From contig CALDUT010000008.1 in assembly GCA_937924775.1 (NCBI GenBank), positions 124,001 through 188,000 on the forward strand: a stretch of 64,000 bases of DNA. The letters run 5' to 3'. Under the pieces are notes generated by a model. The model made no database searches, was not told the DNA's origin, and saw only the letters and a program-made list of their open reading frames with translations. Numbering within the stretch: position 1 is the first letter of the stretch; every line of letters begins with the position of its first letter. Shown here in pieces: positions 19,038-28,306 of the stretch. This DNA is from an uncultured Gemmata sp. (GTDB lineage: Bacteria > Planctomycetota > Planctomycetia > Gemmatales > Gemmataceae). Position numbers and translations under genes: made by a program.

Positions 19038-19325
19038 TTATACTTGACGGGAAGGAAATCGTTGCGCACTATTAACGGTAGGATCGTAATGTCCTTTGGC
19101 TTCCTCTTCAGGAACCACTTCGAGATATTGTTCGCTGGCGGGAATGTCGTACCAAGCTCCGTCCGCGAAATCGACGAGGGCTTTGCCGCCGTAGTTGACC
19201 GTCACCACGCGGCCCACTTTGCCGAGAAACCGCTCATAGTGCGGGTATCCCGGTTTTATGCGGACGAAACGATCCGTCCAGATTCGTTTGAGTTCTTCGG
19301 CCTGTTCGTAGGTGGGGAAACGCAT
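19038..19325 (-). CDS. Small conserved hypothetical protein
   Basis: 95 residues, soluble, no signal. It has an SH3-like middle (FVRIKPGYPHYERFLGKVGR, VVTVNYGGKALVDFADGAWY) that resembles a small beta barrel, and a variable tail. The ATG at 19325 (MRFPTYEQAEELKRIW) is chosen; the frame extends to a TTG at 19340 without a ribosome site. It precedes trpG by 21 bases. Function unknown. Confidence 0.72.
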   Translation of the reverse strand: MRFPTYEQAEELKRIWTDRFVRIKPGYPHYERFLGKVGRVVTVNYGGKALVDFADGAWYDIPASEQYLEVVPEEEAKGHYDPTVNSAQRFPSRQV

Positions 19326-19376
19326 GGTTAAACGTCTCAAAGTGTGCCGGGCCGGGGCTGCGGCCCGATGGGTGGA

Positions 19377-20369
19377 TCAGTTGCGGAAGGCTTTCGGTCC
19401 GTGGAGCGGCGGGTCGAAGTCGATGGATTGAACGAAACGCAGAGCGTCGGCGGCACCGTATTCCCGGTCCATGCCCGGGTCGTGCCAATCGACGGCCAAT
19501 GGGCCATCATAGCCGATGGCATTGAGAGTACGCATAATGCTCGGCCAGTCGATGCCACCATGGCCAGGCGAGCGGAATTGCCAGCCCGCGCGCGGATCAC
19601 CACTGGGCCAGTAGCCCGCGAGGATACCCGCGCGCCCATTGAGTGTCAGTTGGGCGTCTTTGACGTGAACATGATAAATCCGGTCGGCAAAGCGACGCAA
19701 GAATTCCACCGGATCGACGCCTTGCCAATGCAAATGACTGGGATCGAAGGTGAAGCCGAAATCGTCCCGGCCGTCGAGGGCGTCGAGAACCAATTCGGCT
19801 GAATAGAGATCAAATGCGAGTTGGCCTGGGTGAACCTCGCAGGCGAAACGCACGCCGCAATCGCGGGCGACATCGAGAATGGAATTCCACGTTTTCGCGA
19901 ATTGCCGCAGTGCCTCGGTTATAACGTCGGGCTTGGGTGCGGGATAACCGGCCACATAGCTCCAGATCGGCGAGCCAGTGAAGCCACTGACGACACCGAC
20001 GCCGAGGCGTTCGGCCAAGCGGAAGGTGGCCATCATTTCTTCCGCGGCCCGCTGGTGTACGCCCGCCGGCGAACCGTCGCCCCAAACGTAGTCGGGCACA
20101 AGGGCTTGGTGCCGTTTGTCGATGATGTCGCCCACCGCTTGGCCGACTTTATGATTGGCAATAACGGGAACCTGCAGATCGTGCCGCGCCAGCAGATCGA
20201 GCCGAGCCGGGGCATAGCCGTCGTCGGCCAGCCCCCGTTGGACTTCGAGATGATCGCCCCAGCAGCATAACTCGAAGCCCGCGTAGCCCCAGGCGCTGGC
20301 TTTGGCGGCCAGCGATTCGAGCGACAGATCCGCCCACGGCCCGGTGAATAGCAAGATTGGTCGCGGCAT
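19377..20369 (-). CDS. Sugar phosphate isomerase/epimerase, xylose-isomerase-like TIM barrel
   Basis: 330 residues. AP-endonuclease-2 type TIM barrel: CCWGDHLEVQRGLADDGYAP near the start, GVGVVSGFTGSPIW, FACEVHPGQLAFDLYSAELV, GFTFDPSHLHWQGVDPVEFL, IYHVHVKDAQLTLNGRAGIL and HGGIDWPSIMRTLNAIGYDG. The Glu, Asp and His residues in these blocks form the metal site of the family. Such enzymes act on sugars or inositol-like substrates; planctomycetes have many. The substrate is unknown. It is a lone gene, 51 bases upstream of the small hypothetical on the same strand. Confidence 0.87.
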   Translation of the reverse strand: MPRPILLFTGPWADLSLESLAAKASAWGYAGFELCCWGDHLEVQRGLADDGYAPARLDLLARHDLQVPVIANHKVGQAVGDIIDKRHQALVPDYVWGDGSPAGVHQRAAEEMMATFRLAERLGVGVVSGFTGSPIWSYVAGYPAPKPDVITEALRQFAKTWNSILDVARDCGVRFACEVHPGQLAFDLYSAELVLDALDGRDDFGFTFDPSHLHWQGVDPVEFLRRFADRIYHVHVKDAQLTLNGRAGILAGYWPSGDPRAGWQFRSPGHGGIDWPSIMRTLNAIGYDGPLAVDWHDPGMDREYGAADALRFVQSIDFDPPLHGPKAFRN

Positions 20370-20471
20370 AAGCTCAGCATTCCGGTTGGCGGGAAGACAC
20401 CCGCGGGGGCCGAAACCTCCGCGTGGCGTCGATCGTCACAATGGGCGAGGGCCCCCCAGCGGCCGATGAGT

Positions 20472-22370
20472 TCAGCCGGTCTTCGGTGGTTCATCGCCGG
20501 GCGTGGCTTCACCTTCACCTCCGACGTAGGGCGGAGTTTCCGTCGGCGACGATGGTTCTGGGACGCTGGGGGCCGAACCCGTCGGCGACGACGGTTCAGG
20601 TGCAGTATACCCCGATGACAGGGGTTCAGGTGCGATGGGAGCCGGTGGAACCGGCGGTGAGGTCATTCCTGAAGGAGCCGGGGGCGTGGTGGACTGTGAC
20701 GCAGTGATTTCCGAGGTGGCCGGTGGCGGCGTTGGCGGACTGAAGGGGATCGTCGCCGGCGGCGGCGGAACCACGGGCAACGAGGTGGCGTGGCTCGGCG
20801 TGCCCGGAGAACTGGGGGCTCCTGTCGGCTCGGGTGTCAGTTTGGGCGCCGGAGGAATCAGCGGTCCTTCTGGTTCTTCGTCTTCAAAGACTTCATCCAA
20901 TTCCGCTTCGTCCACCTTTTTCCGCATCAGGTAGTAGATCATGGTGGCCGCGGACCAGAAGAAACTGTAGCTGAAGCCCAGCATGAGGAGGAAGGCTAGC
21001 GTCAACCAGAAAGTGACAATGCCTGCGCCCCAGAGATTGTACCACCACAGTTCGGCCTTAGCGGCGTTGTAAACCTCAGGATTGGCAGGCTTATACGTCA
21101 TCACTAGGCGGTTGCTTTCTTTCACTGGTTCCCAGCTGCCTTGCACGGCATACAGGCTATCCTTGGTGAGGAGTTCTTTCCAGCCGAACGACTCTGGCGC
21201 GTAGATGAACAGGAAGTCGGGCTTGCGGTCGCTCCACACCGCGCTGGCTGTCAGGCCCACGGCCCACTTGCTGACATAAACCGTTAGGGAGGCGAAAAAC
21301 AACACAAACAGTGTCACCACGGCCCCATACAGCACGGCCACTAGCCAGTTCCAGATGTAGTGCCACGGGGCTTGGTAAACATAGTTCACCGAACGCGACA
21401 AGGCGTCGAACGTATCGCTTTGGTCGCCTTCCACACTGAGGGTCGGGTACATCATGGGATAACCGACAAGGCCGATGAGGAAGACCGTCATCATGGCCCC
21501 GCCGATGAGGATAATCGGCAGACCCAACCCTAACAGGATGATGTCGCCGAAGAAGGGTAGTAACGCCAGAAAACCGTAAGCGATCAGCCCCAACACGATT
21601 GCGAAAATGATGGCCAATGGCACAAGCGGCGAACCGAGGAAGTTCACATACCGTTTGACGACAAAGCGTACCGCTTGCATGAAGGTGATCGGGCCTTTGT
21701 TGGCCAACTGGATCGCGGCGATGCGCGTGATGATGCCGCCGCAGAAGGCCCAGACAGACACATTGGCCAACAAAATCAAGAAGAGGTAAATCCGCGTCAG
21801 CGTGCTGATGTCGGGCGAGACAATTTTTGCTACGGGCAACAGCAGCTTGACGAGCGGTTCGATCAGAACAGGCACAGAACCGGTGAAGAAGCCGTACACG
21901 GCCTGACCGCGTTCTTCCGCGGTGCCGCCAAGAACATCGGTGAAGAACATGAAGGGGTTGGGGCCGCGGTATTCGTACCAGGGCATGGTCCGCAGTCGGC
22001 CTCCGGGGCCGGCCAGCCGATCCAGTTCTTGCCATTGGGCGTAATCGCGTTCAAAGCGACGCCGCGATTCCGCAGCCACGGCCACTTCTAATTCCTCGTT
22101 GGTGTAGTTCTTCCCTGTGGTGGGATTGAGCTTGCCTTCAAAATCCCGTTGAATGGTGCTGGTTTGGTAATCCGGGTCGTCAATCTTGGGAGCTTTGTAA
22201 TAGAAGATGTTCGACAATATCCACCACAACAACGACATCGCCAAGATGCCCACCGCGGCGACAAACAGCTTCCGCGGGTCTAGAGCGATTTGGAAGCAGC
22301 GGAAAATGTGGGTCCACGGTAAAGTGGTTCGGTAATTGAAACCGCTCGACTGATCACGCCCGTCGGCCAT
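20472..22370 (-). CDS. Polytopic membrane protein with proline-rich cytoplasmic or periplasmic tail
   Basis: 632 residues. The first ~490 hold about eight membrane segments, for example LFVAAVGILAMSLLWWILSN, IYLFLILLANVSVWAFCGGI, VPLAIIFAIVLGLIAYGFLA, LPIILIGGAMMTVFLIGLVG and WLVAVLYGAVVTLFVLFFAS. After a short acidic stretch (DEAELDEVFEDEEPEG) the last ~130 residues are a low-complexity Pro/Ser/Thr tail. No catalytic motif is recognised. Similar large membrane proteins with disordered tails are common in planctomycetes with no assigned role. The ATG at 22370 gives a short polar leader before the first helix. Confidence 0.78.
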   Translation of the reverse strand: MADGRDQSSGFNYRTTLPWTHIFRCFQIALDPRKLFVAAVGILAMSLLWWILSNIFYYKAPKIDDPDYQTSTIQRDFEGKLNPTTGKNYTNEELEVAVAAESRRRFERDYAQWQELDRLAGPGGRLRTMPWYEYRGPNPFMFFTDVLGGTAEERGQAVYGFFTGSVPVLIEPLVKLLLPVAKIVSPDISTLTRIYLFLILLANVSVWAFCGGIITRIAAIQLANKGPITFMQAVRFVVKRYVNFLGSPLVPLAIIFAIVLGLIAYGFLALLPFFGDIILLGLGLPIILIGGAMMTVFLIGLVGYPMMYPTLSVEGDQSDTFDALSRSVNYVYQAPWHYIWNWLVAVLYGAVVTLFVLFFASLTVYVSKWAVGLTASAVWSDRKPDFLFIYAPESFGWKELLTKDSLYAVQGSWEPVKESNRLVMTYKPANPEVYNAAKAELWWYNLWGAGIVTFWLTLAFLLMLGFSYSFFWSAATMIYYLMRKKVDEAELDEVFEDEEPEGPLIPPAPKLTPEPTGAPSSPGTPSHATSLPVVPPPPATIPFSPPTPPPATSEITASQSTTPPAPSGMTSPPVPPAPIAPEPLSSGYTAPEPSSPTGSAPSVPEPSSPTETPPYVGGEGEATPGDEPPKTG

Positions 22371-22549
22371 GCTGGCTCCTTGTATCGGGAATTGCGCTGC
22401 CGCGCCGCGATTTGCTGATGTTGTAATCCACAGGACAGGGGGGGATTATACCCGCATTGGCACCGGCGGCAATTGGACCTGCCCGCGGCGTTACCAACGG
22501 CCTGATGGAAATCTGCAACAATTCCACCGGACGTGGAATGCTTTGGCCG

Positions 22550-23872
22550 TCACGCCGCGGCTCTCAACAGTGGTGGCTGAAAGCCGGCTGGCAAATAGCC
22601 GTGCTGCACCAACGCTTGCATCAAACGGCGGATGCTCGCGTCCCAGCTCCACAGCGGGGCCCGTTGCGCGGCGGCCATGCCGAGGCGATCGGCCGTGGTA
22701 CGATCGGCATAAACTTCCCGCATACGGGCAATGAGTTCGTCGTTGTGTGGGTCGGCCCATTGGCCCCGGTAAATGCGGTTGTGCGCGACAATCAGGGTGT
22801 AGCCCACTTCGTAGCCCACGCGGGAATCAAACATTTCCCCCACGGCACTGTAGGTGGTACTGATCAGCGGGACACCGCAACCCATCGCTTCGAGCAGATG
22901 CAGACCAAAACCTTCACCATAGGAGGCATTCACATAACACGTTAACGAGCGGTACCAATTGGCCAGGGCCAGCGGTGATAAGCCGGTGTTGACGACTTCA
23001 ATACGCTCGTCGCCGTGGGTGTTGACCATCGGCGAACGCGGCGTGATCTTCACCTTCAGCCGAACATCGCGCTGACGGGGAAACGCCAACAAGAACAGAT
23101 CGATGACGCGCTGTACGTTCTTCCGCAACCCGCCTTCGTCTAGCGCGCCGGCAGTGCCAAACGTACACAACTCCGGACCACAACCGGGTTGCCGCGGCGA
23201 AAAGACTTCAGGATCGTAACCCAACGGTACGACTTCCATCGGAACGCGGACCCCATTGGCGCGGAACGTTTCCATGCCCCATCGGCTGGGGATCAGCACC
23301 AGCCCACAGCGGTTGAGGTACTTCACCGAACCGGCGGGCAATTGGTTCGTTTCCCACATGGTCCAGGCGGCGGTGGCGGGGCCAGGCTTGAAGCGGTACA
23401 GCAAGTACGGGGGAATCACCGCCAGGCGCGGCGATCGCCAATCGTACATCCGCTCAGAGGGGGCATATTCTGGCGGAACATAGTCGCGATGCATGAAGGC
23501 GCGAGCGTCGCGAAAGACGTGAACCCCAGCGTTGGTCAGGCCGATGAGTGTTTTGGCCACCAGATGATCGTAGCCACCGTGGCCGTGAATGTGCCCTGCC
23601 AAATGCAACGGCGGGCCGTGGCGAACAATCGTCGCGGGGCAATTGTAGACCGCCAGAGCCGTCCCCGCCGCGCGTTGCCGGAATTTCTCGCGAATGCGGG
23701 AAAACTGCCCACAGGCCAGCATCTTCAGCAGGCGACCCAACGCGGCCAGCCGATGATTCGCATAGAACGTGTGGTACCACACCCACAACGCTGTATGCTG
23801 CAGCCATGCACCCCAGCGGCGACTCCACGAGGCCACCGCGGGATGCCAAGGACTCCGGGCCATGTCCGCCAT
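22550..23872 (-). CDS. Glycosyltransferase, GT4-like
   Basis: 440 residues. The C-terminal GT-B half is clear: RCGLVLIPSRWGMETFRANG, PMEVVPLGYDPEVFSPRQPG, YGEGFGLHLLEAMGCGVPLI (the EX7E motif, intact), STTYSAVGEMFDSRVGYEV. The N-terminal half contains LAGHIHGHGGYDHLVAKTLI, the acceptor-side Rossmann half. No membrane segment is evident. The role is probably assembly of a cell-surface or capsular glycan. An internal ATG at 23863 is an equally plausible start. It stands alone between a membrane protein and a secreted protein. Confidence 0.87.
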   Translation of the reverse strand: MADMARSPWHPAVASWSRRWGAWLQHTALWVWYHTFYANHRLAALGRLLKMLACGQFSRIREKFRQRAAGTALAVYNCPATIVRHGPPLHLAGHIHGHGGYDHLVAKTLIGLTNAGVHVFRDARAFMHRDYVPPEYAPSERMYDWRSPRLAVIPPYLLYRFKPGPATAAWTMWETNQLPAGSVKYLNRCGLVLIPSRWGMETFRANGVRVPMEVVPLGYDPEVFSPRQPGCGPELCTFGTAGALDEGGLRKNVQRVIDLFLLAFPRQRDVRLKVKITPRSPMVNTHGDERIEVVNTGLSPLALANWYRSLTCYVNASYGEGFGLHLLEAMGCGVPLISTTYSAVGEMFDSRVGYEVGYTLIVAHNRIYRGQWADPHNDELIARMREVYADRTTADRLGMAAAQRAPLWSWDASIRRLMQALVQHGYLPAGFQPPLLRAAA

Positions 23873-24113
23873 AATCGGTACTCCCCAAGCCGATGGGCGG
23901 ATGCTACGTCAGGCGTGCGAAAAAAATCAAGCCAAACTGCGGCAAGCCCCAAGGCGCTCCGATGCGCTGCCCGCAGCGACACGGGGCCGAGTGCGAAAAC
24001 ACAGGATGGACGATCGTTTTGGCAATATCCCCGTGCGATAGCGCATGGCATCGCCGCCCAGCCATGGATCGGCAGGCCTTCCGATCGTAGCCGGCCACAG
24101 CGGGGGAAAGACG

Positions 24114-25271
24114 TTACTTAGGCCGTGCTTCGAGGCGTTGGAGCTGTTCTTCCACCGTGGCCACGAGTTTCGGATCGGTTTCGCGCAATGTGGCGATGAA
24201 GACCCGGGCCTCTTCCCGCGGACAACACAAGGCATAGCGAACAATGCTGCGGCGAACAATCGGTGCGGCGTGTGTGGGTTTGGGGAATTGCCCTAACACT
24301 TCGGGAGTGAGTTCCCAATACCCCCAGCGGCGGAGGTCTTCGATGGCTTGGTCGGCGAGGTCGCCTTCCGGCAGCAGGGCCGCACAGCATTGGAGGATTT
24401 CGGCTTTGTACTCTGCGCCGCGAGTGGCTTGAAAGAAACGGACAGTATTGATGCTCGAGAGCCGTACCGAGAACGGTTGCTTGGTGTCGGCCAGAAGAGC
24501 AGTGGTGAACGCCCAACCCTCGCGAGGCGCTAGCAGAATGTAGCCTGCCAGCAAACCACCGAACGCTTCGCGAACCCGTTCGGCCAAAGGCTGGGCCTTC
24601 AGCAGACCGGCCAGAAACGCGGCATCGTCGGCGGTGCCACAGACTCCCAACAGAAAGGCGAAGACACCCAAACGCTCGCTGGGGGTTTTCTCATTGGCGA
24701 TGAGTTTGCGTAAGATAGCCGCATCGAAATACTTGGCGCTGGCGGCAATATCAGCATCGGGCGTGCGGGCGAACTCCACGAAGGCATCCGCGGCGACTAC
24801 GGGGTCCGGCGACGACAAATGTTTGAAAAAATACGCTAACCGCTCTGTGGGTTCCGCGGAGTCGGTGTCGAGTTTCCCGGCTCCGGTCAGATAATCCAGT
24901 GTGGCAGCAGAAGCGGGGACACCGCAGGTGTAGTGCAGTTGACCATTGACCAGTGTAAAGAAGGCGAGAAATTCCGGCGGCATCGGACCCATCGCCGGGA
25001 TGTATTCGCGAATGACCAAAACGTTCTGTTTTCCCCGGGCGGGGGTATCCTTCAGTGCCTGCGTCAGGTGCAGATCGGTGGCGACCTCATCGGTTCGCGG
25101 ATCGACGCGGGGATTCTTCAGCGTGCCGTAGTAAACCGCCTTCGCTTGGGCATACTGCATCCGCAACGTGGGCAGCGTGCGGATATTCTCGGCACAGAAC
25201 GTACAGGCCAACGCGGGCAATGGGGCTAAGCCCATCAGCACAACGAGAACCCCCATAGTACGAGCTATCAT
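24114..25271 (-). CDS. Secreted CxxC protein with helical repeats, paralog of the next gene
   Basis: 385 residues. The signal peptide MIARTMGVLVVLMGLAPLPA is followed by ACTFCAEN, so the mature protein begins with CxxC. The first ~110 residues (AKAVYYGTLKNPRVDPRTDE, LVIREYIPAMGPMPPEFLAF) look like a small beta domain that opens at a cysteine and resembles netrin/TIMP-type modules. This is an inference from the pattern only. The rest is alpha-helical and repeat-like (PTERLAYFFKHLSSPDPVVA and onward). It shares order and phrases (YFFKHL/FFFDHL, SPDP/SPDL, DLRRWGYWELT/DLRKWKAWEMT) with the gene at 25463. Function unknown. Confidence 0.75.
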   Translation of the reverse strand: MIARTMGVLVVLMGLAPLPALACTFCAENIRTLPTLRMQYAQAKAVYYGTLKNPRVDPRTDEVATDLHLTQALKDTPARGKQNVLVIREYIPAMGPMPPEFLAFFTLVNGQLHYTCGVPASAATLDYLTGAGKLDTDSAEPTERLAYFFKHLSSPDPVVAADAFVEFARTPDADIAASAKYFDAAILRKLIANEKTPSERLGVFAFLLGVCGTADDAAFLAGLLKAQPLAERVREAFGGLLAGYILLAPREGWAFTTALLADTKQPFSVRLSSINTVRFFQATRGAEYKAEILQCCAALLPEGDLADQAIEDLRRWGYWELTPEVLGQFPKPTHAAPIVRRSIVRYALCCPREEARVFIATLRETDPKLVATVEEQLQRLEARPK

Positions 25272-25462
25272 CAGCGGCCTCCCGGGCGGAAGCGGGCAGG
25301 CCGGAGTGATACACCAAGGGGTTGCCTGAAGGGAAGGGGAATTCCTCAGCGGCCGGGGGCGGAGAATGCGGCTAACCCAGAGCGGGGAAATTTTTCGGGG
25401 TCAGGGAAAAATTCCCCACAGGAACAAGTGCAAGCCGCATGGGGCGCGATGGCGCGGCGTGG

Positions 25463-26689
25463 TTACTTCTTCTCCGGCTCGGCTTTGGGAAGCACCCGCA
25501 TTTCGTCGCGGAGAAGTTCTTCCAGAAGTTTGACGCGATCCGGCTCATTCTGGCGCGCTTGGGCGACGAAGTTGACGGCGGCGGTATTCTTCGGATCGTC
25601 CCAACTGGCCGCCAGCGCAAACTTGAGAATCGCCCGCCGGTTGATGGGCAATTTGTTGTGGGACTCGACCTGCGCGTATTTCAGCACGGTGTCGGTCATT
25701 TCCCACGCTTTCCATTTCCGCAAATCGTCGATGGGCATATCGGCGATATCGGGATGGGCCAATAGTGCCGTCATGCCGTCGAGGATTTCCTGGCGCGAGA
25801 GGACTTCATGTTTTTTGAACTTCTGGATGTCGTTGCGGTATTCCCAGAAGAAACGCAGAACTTTCAGACCCGCGTGTTTGATGAGAAATTCGTTCTCCGG
25901 ATTGCGGAGAATGTTCATCAGGTATTCGTACCCGGCTTTCTTGTCGAGGAGGATGTAACCCATGAGCATACCATCGAGGCCGCTGCTGAATTTGCGCTCC
26001 GGATCGTCGAGGAGCTGACGGAGTTCTTTGGCATGCTCCGGCTTGCCGCAGTGGCCAACGAACAGCCCATACAACCCGTAGCGGGAAGCCCGGGTGTTGG
26101 GGTCTTTCAGCCACTTCATGATCGTGTCGGCCGGCAGAGTGGGGGCCAGTTCGACTACTTCCTTGTAATCGGCGAAGGCAAACTCGTTATAGGCATCGCC
26201 GCTGATTTCCAAATCTGGCGATTCCAGATGATCAAAGAAGAAACGCAACCGGGTCACGTTATCTTTGCCTTTGACTTCCAGAGCCCCTTTGATGTACTCC
26301 GGCAAGGGGCTATTAGCCGACACCGCGACACCCCGATACGGGTCCACTTCGCCATTGACAACGTTGAAAAACACCATGTACTTGGTGGGTTTCAGATCGG
26401 GAGGAACGTAGCGCGGAATGGTGAAAACCTTCTTATCTTTGACCAGCGGATGCGACTTGATGATCGCTTCGATGAGCATGTCGGTCGTACCCTTTGAGGT
26501 ACCTGGTTCTTTGGGGTCGGGCTTAGCGTTGCTGAGAGTGCCATAGAGGATGAAGTCAGCCTGCGCGACTTCGCTAGTCAGCGTTTGACCGGTGGGCGGC
26601 CCGCATCCGGGGCAGGCTTGCGCCGGCGGGACCACAACCAACACGCCTACCGCGATGAGTGCGGCAATCGGCAACGGACGGGCCAACAT
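25463..26689 (-). CDS. Secreted CxxC protein with helical repeats, paralog of the gene downstream
   Basis: 408 residues. A signal peptide (PIAALIAVGVLVVVPPAQA) is followed by CPGCGPP, again CxxC at the mature N-terminus. It then aligns along its length with the neighbour at 24114: QADFILYGTLSNAKPDPKEP, YVPPDLKPTKYMVFFNVVNG, RLRFFFDHLESPDLEISGDA, LYGLFVGHCGKPEHAKELRQ and MPIDDLRKWKAWEMTDTVLK. The two genes run in the same direction with a 191-base gap, so this is a diverged tandem duplication. CxxC without a following His argues against cytochrome c. Roles in redox or metal binding are only guesses. Confidence 0.75.
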   Translation of the reverse strand: MLARPLPIAALIAVGVLVVVPPAQACPGCGPPTGQTLTSEVAQADFILYGTLSNAKPDPKEPGTSKGTTDMLIEAIIKSHPLVKDKKVFTIPRYVPPDLKPTKYMVFFNVVNGEVDPYRGVAVSANSPLPEYIKGALEVKGKDNVTRLRFFFDHLESPDLEISGDAYNEFAFADYKEVVELAPTLPADTIMKWLKDPNTRASRYGLYGLFVGHCGKPEHAKELRQLLDDPERKFSSGLDGMLMGYILLDKKAGYEYLMNILRNPENEFLIKHAGLKVLRFFWEYRNDIQKFKKHEVLSRQEILDGMTALLAHPDIADMPIDDLRKWKAWEMTDTVLKYAQVESHNKLPINRRAILKFALAASWDDPKNTAAVNFVAQARQNEPDRVKLLEELLRDEMRVLPKAEPEKK

Positions 26690-27105
26690 CGGAGTTCACT
26701 CCCCAATACACCAGGATAAGGTATTATCCCGCATCGAAGTGGCTGCCGGCAAGGACGAACTCGCTTTCTTCGCCGATTCAGGGGATTCCTGGGTGAGGTG
26801 TGACCGAACGAACCTCGCGTCAGAGGCCGTCTCGAAATTCGGTTGGGACTTCTTGGGCAGTCTGTGGAGTGCGCCGTTGTCAGGATCGAGTTGCGGGAGC
26901 CTGAACGAGATATGCTTGTGCCAAGCGGGGCCGTTCCTCATCGCCGGTTTGCAACACACCGACAGCGCTGCCCCAGTCGGTGAGAACGGCGGGCCGAACG
27001 GCCACAGGAGTTCTGCCAAATCAGGGAGGTATGGCTTCTGTGAGCACATACCCAGATGGCTCCCTCAACACCCGACCACCCAAAAGCCAGTTTCTCGACG
27101 GTCAC
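26690..27105. other. Intergenic region without recognisable gene
   Basis: 416 bases between two minus-strand genes. Open frames exist on both strands, but none has a good start site, family resemblance or consistent composition. The part next to 26690 must hold the promoter of the secreted CxxC gene. Confidence 0.5.
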
Positions 27106-27525
27106 TCACTCCGTTGGCAGGGGGCGGCCTTGCACGGTCTTGATCCCCGCCCGTGGGATCGAGCGGACTTTCCACCGGAAGCCCTCGCGTAAGTCCTTAG
27201 TGCCAAAGCTGGATACGGTCAGATCACCATCCTTGATCATCGGGGTGATGTCGAAGGTACTGCCTTTCCAAGTGCCGACGATGAGAATTTCCTGAGTGAA
27301 ATCGACCTTGGGAGCGCCCTTAATACCCCACGCTTGAGCGAGTTTCTCCCAGGACTTGTGGGATACGATCACCCCGTTGGCCGGCGCAGCCGATTGAAGC
27401 GATTCGTCTTTGATGTCGCCAGTCAGGTCTACGGTCGGTTTGCGGGTTGGAGGTGGGTCTTGGTCGGCCGCAACCGGGGGCAGAATCAGCATCAGTACAA
27501 GGAAAGTCAGTACGTTATGGAACAT
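27106..27525 (-). CDS. Small secreted protein, PrcB-like C-terminal domain
   Basis: 139 residues. Signal peptide MFHNVLTFLVLMLILPPVAA, an acidic linker, then a ~95-residue domain: IVSHKSWEKLAQAWGIKGAP, KVDFTQEILIVGTWKGSTFD and a final SIPRAGIKTVQGRPLPTE. The block W..L...W....P.VDF..E.LIV.. is reminiscent of PrcB C-terminal domains and is common in planctomycete secreted proteins; this is an inference. The ATG at 27525 follows GAAGG. A frameshifted paralog lies directly upstream at 27690-28108. Confidence 0.75.
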   Translation of the reverse strand: MFHNVLTFLVLMLILPPVAADQDPPPTRKPTVDLTGDIKDESLQSAAPANGVIVSHKSWEKLAQAWGIKGAPKVDFTQEILIVGTWKGSTFDITPMIKDGDLTVSSFGTKDLREGFRWKVRSIPRAGIKTVQGRPLPTE

Positions 27526-27689
27526 CTTTTCACCTTCAGGCATAGTTGAGAAAGCCGTTTGCGATCGGCGGTAGTGGCTCTCTCCGGTCCGGAGTTCCCA
27601 ACTCTGGCCGCCAAAACACCATGGCTGATACCAAAGAGCGACGGAAGCCCCGCGGCTCCCGTTGGCCGATGGGAACAGTTTGTTACCCA

Positions 27690-28108
27690 TTACTCTTTCG
27701 GCAACTCCTTACCATAGACCGTTTTAATCCCTTCGCGGCCGATCGACTTGATCGCGTAACGGAGGCCCGGGCGAATATCTCGTGTACTCCTCGCGAGCAC
27801 CTGTAGATCGCCTTGGTCGTTGAGGCGAGGCATGACGGTCAGTCGGCTGCCGACCGATGTCGCCACAATGAGAATTTCCTTGCTGAAATCCACCGTCGCT
27901 GGGTCCTTTATCCCCCACGCCTGCGCCAACTTCTCCCAGCTTTTTGCCGACACAATCACGTTGTTGGCCGGCAGGTGCTTCTAAGGCTTTCATCTTCGTG
28001 AGAACCGAAAATATCAACGGTCGGTTCCGGGCCGTCTTTGTTTTGGGCAATAACGCTTGGAACCAGCGTCACCATCGCGACCGCGGCCATGAGCAAGACT
28101 CGAACCAT
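27690..28108 (-). pseudogene. Frameshifted paralog of the adjacent PrcB-like secreted protein
   Basis: The 5' part starts with an ATG at 28108 behind AGAGAG and encodes a signal peptide (LLMAAVAMVTLVPSVIAQ) and the linker VDIFGSHEDESLRST, then runs into a stop near 27957. The neighbouring frame carries the rest of the domain (PANNVIVSAKSWEKLAQAWG, TVDFSKEILIVATSVGSRLT, SIGREGIKTVYGKELPKE) to the stop at 27690. Comparison with the intact paralog (DESLQSAAPANGVIV) shows one base missing around 27972-27976, so a single deletion breaks the gene. The downstream half could start from a GTG at 27959 but would have no signal peptide. Confidence 0.8.
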
Positions 28109-28306
28109 GGGGATGCTCTCTCTGATGTGACAGTGTGAAGGCCCGTAGACATCAGGCTCTTACCAGCATAGGCCAGCCGGATGGGGTGACCAGAGGCAAT
28201 TGCCGGCCTTGTTACGATCCAGCCCAAGGCTCTGAGGATATTAACCTTCAAGGGAAAACGCCTGAGGAAAATGACTGAGTAGTTTTACTTCGTCAAACAA
28301 AGCGGA

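Noticed and set aside
24114-26689. Cytochrome c-like haem proteins (because of CxxC near the N-terminus)
   Set aside because: No His follows either CxxC, so covalent haem attachment is not supported.
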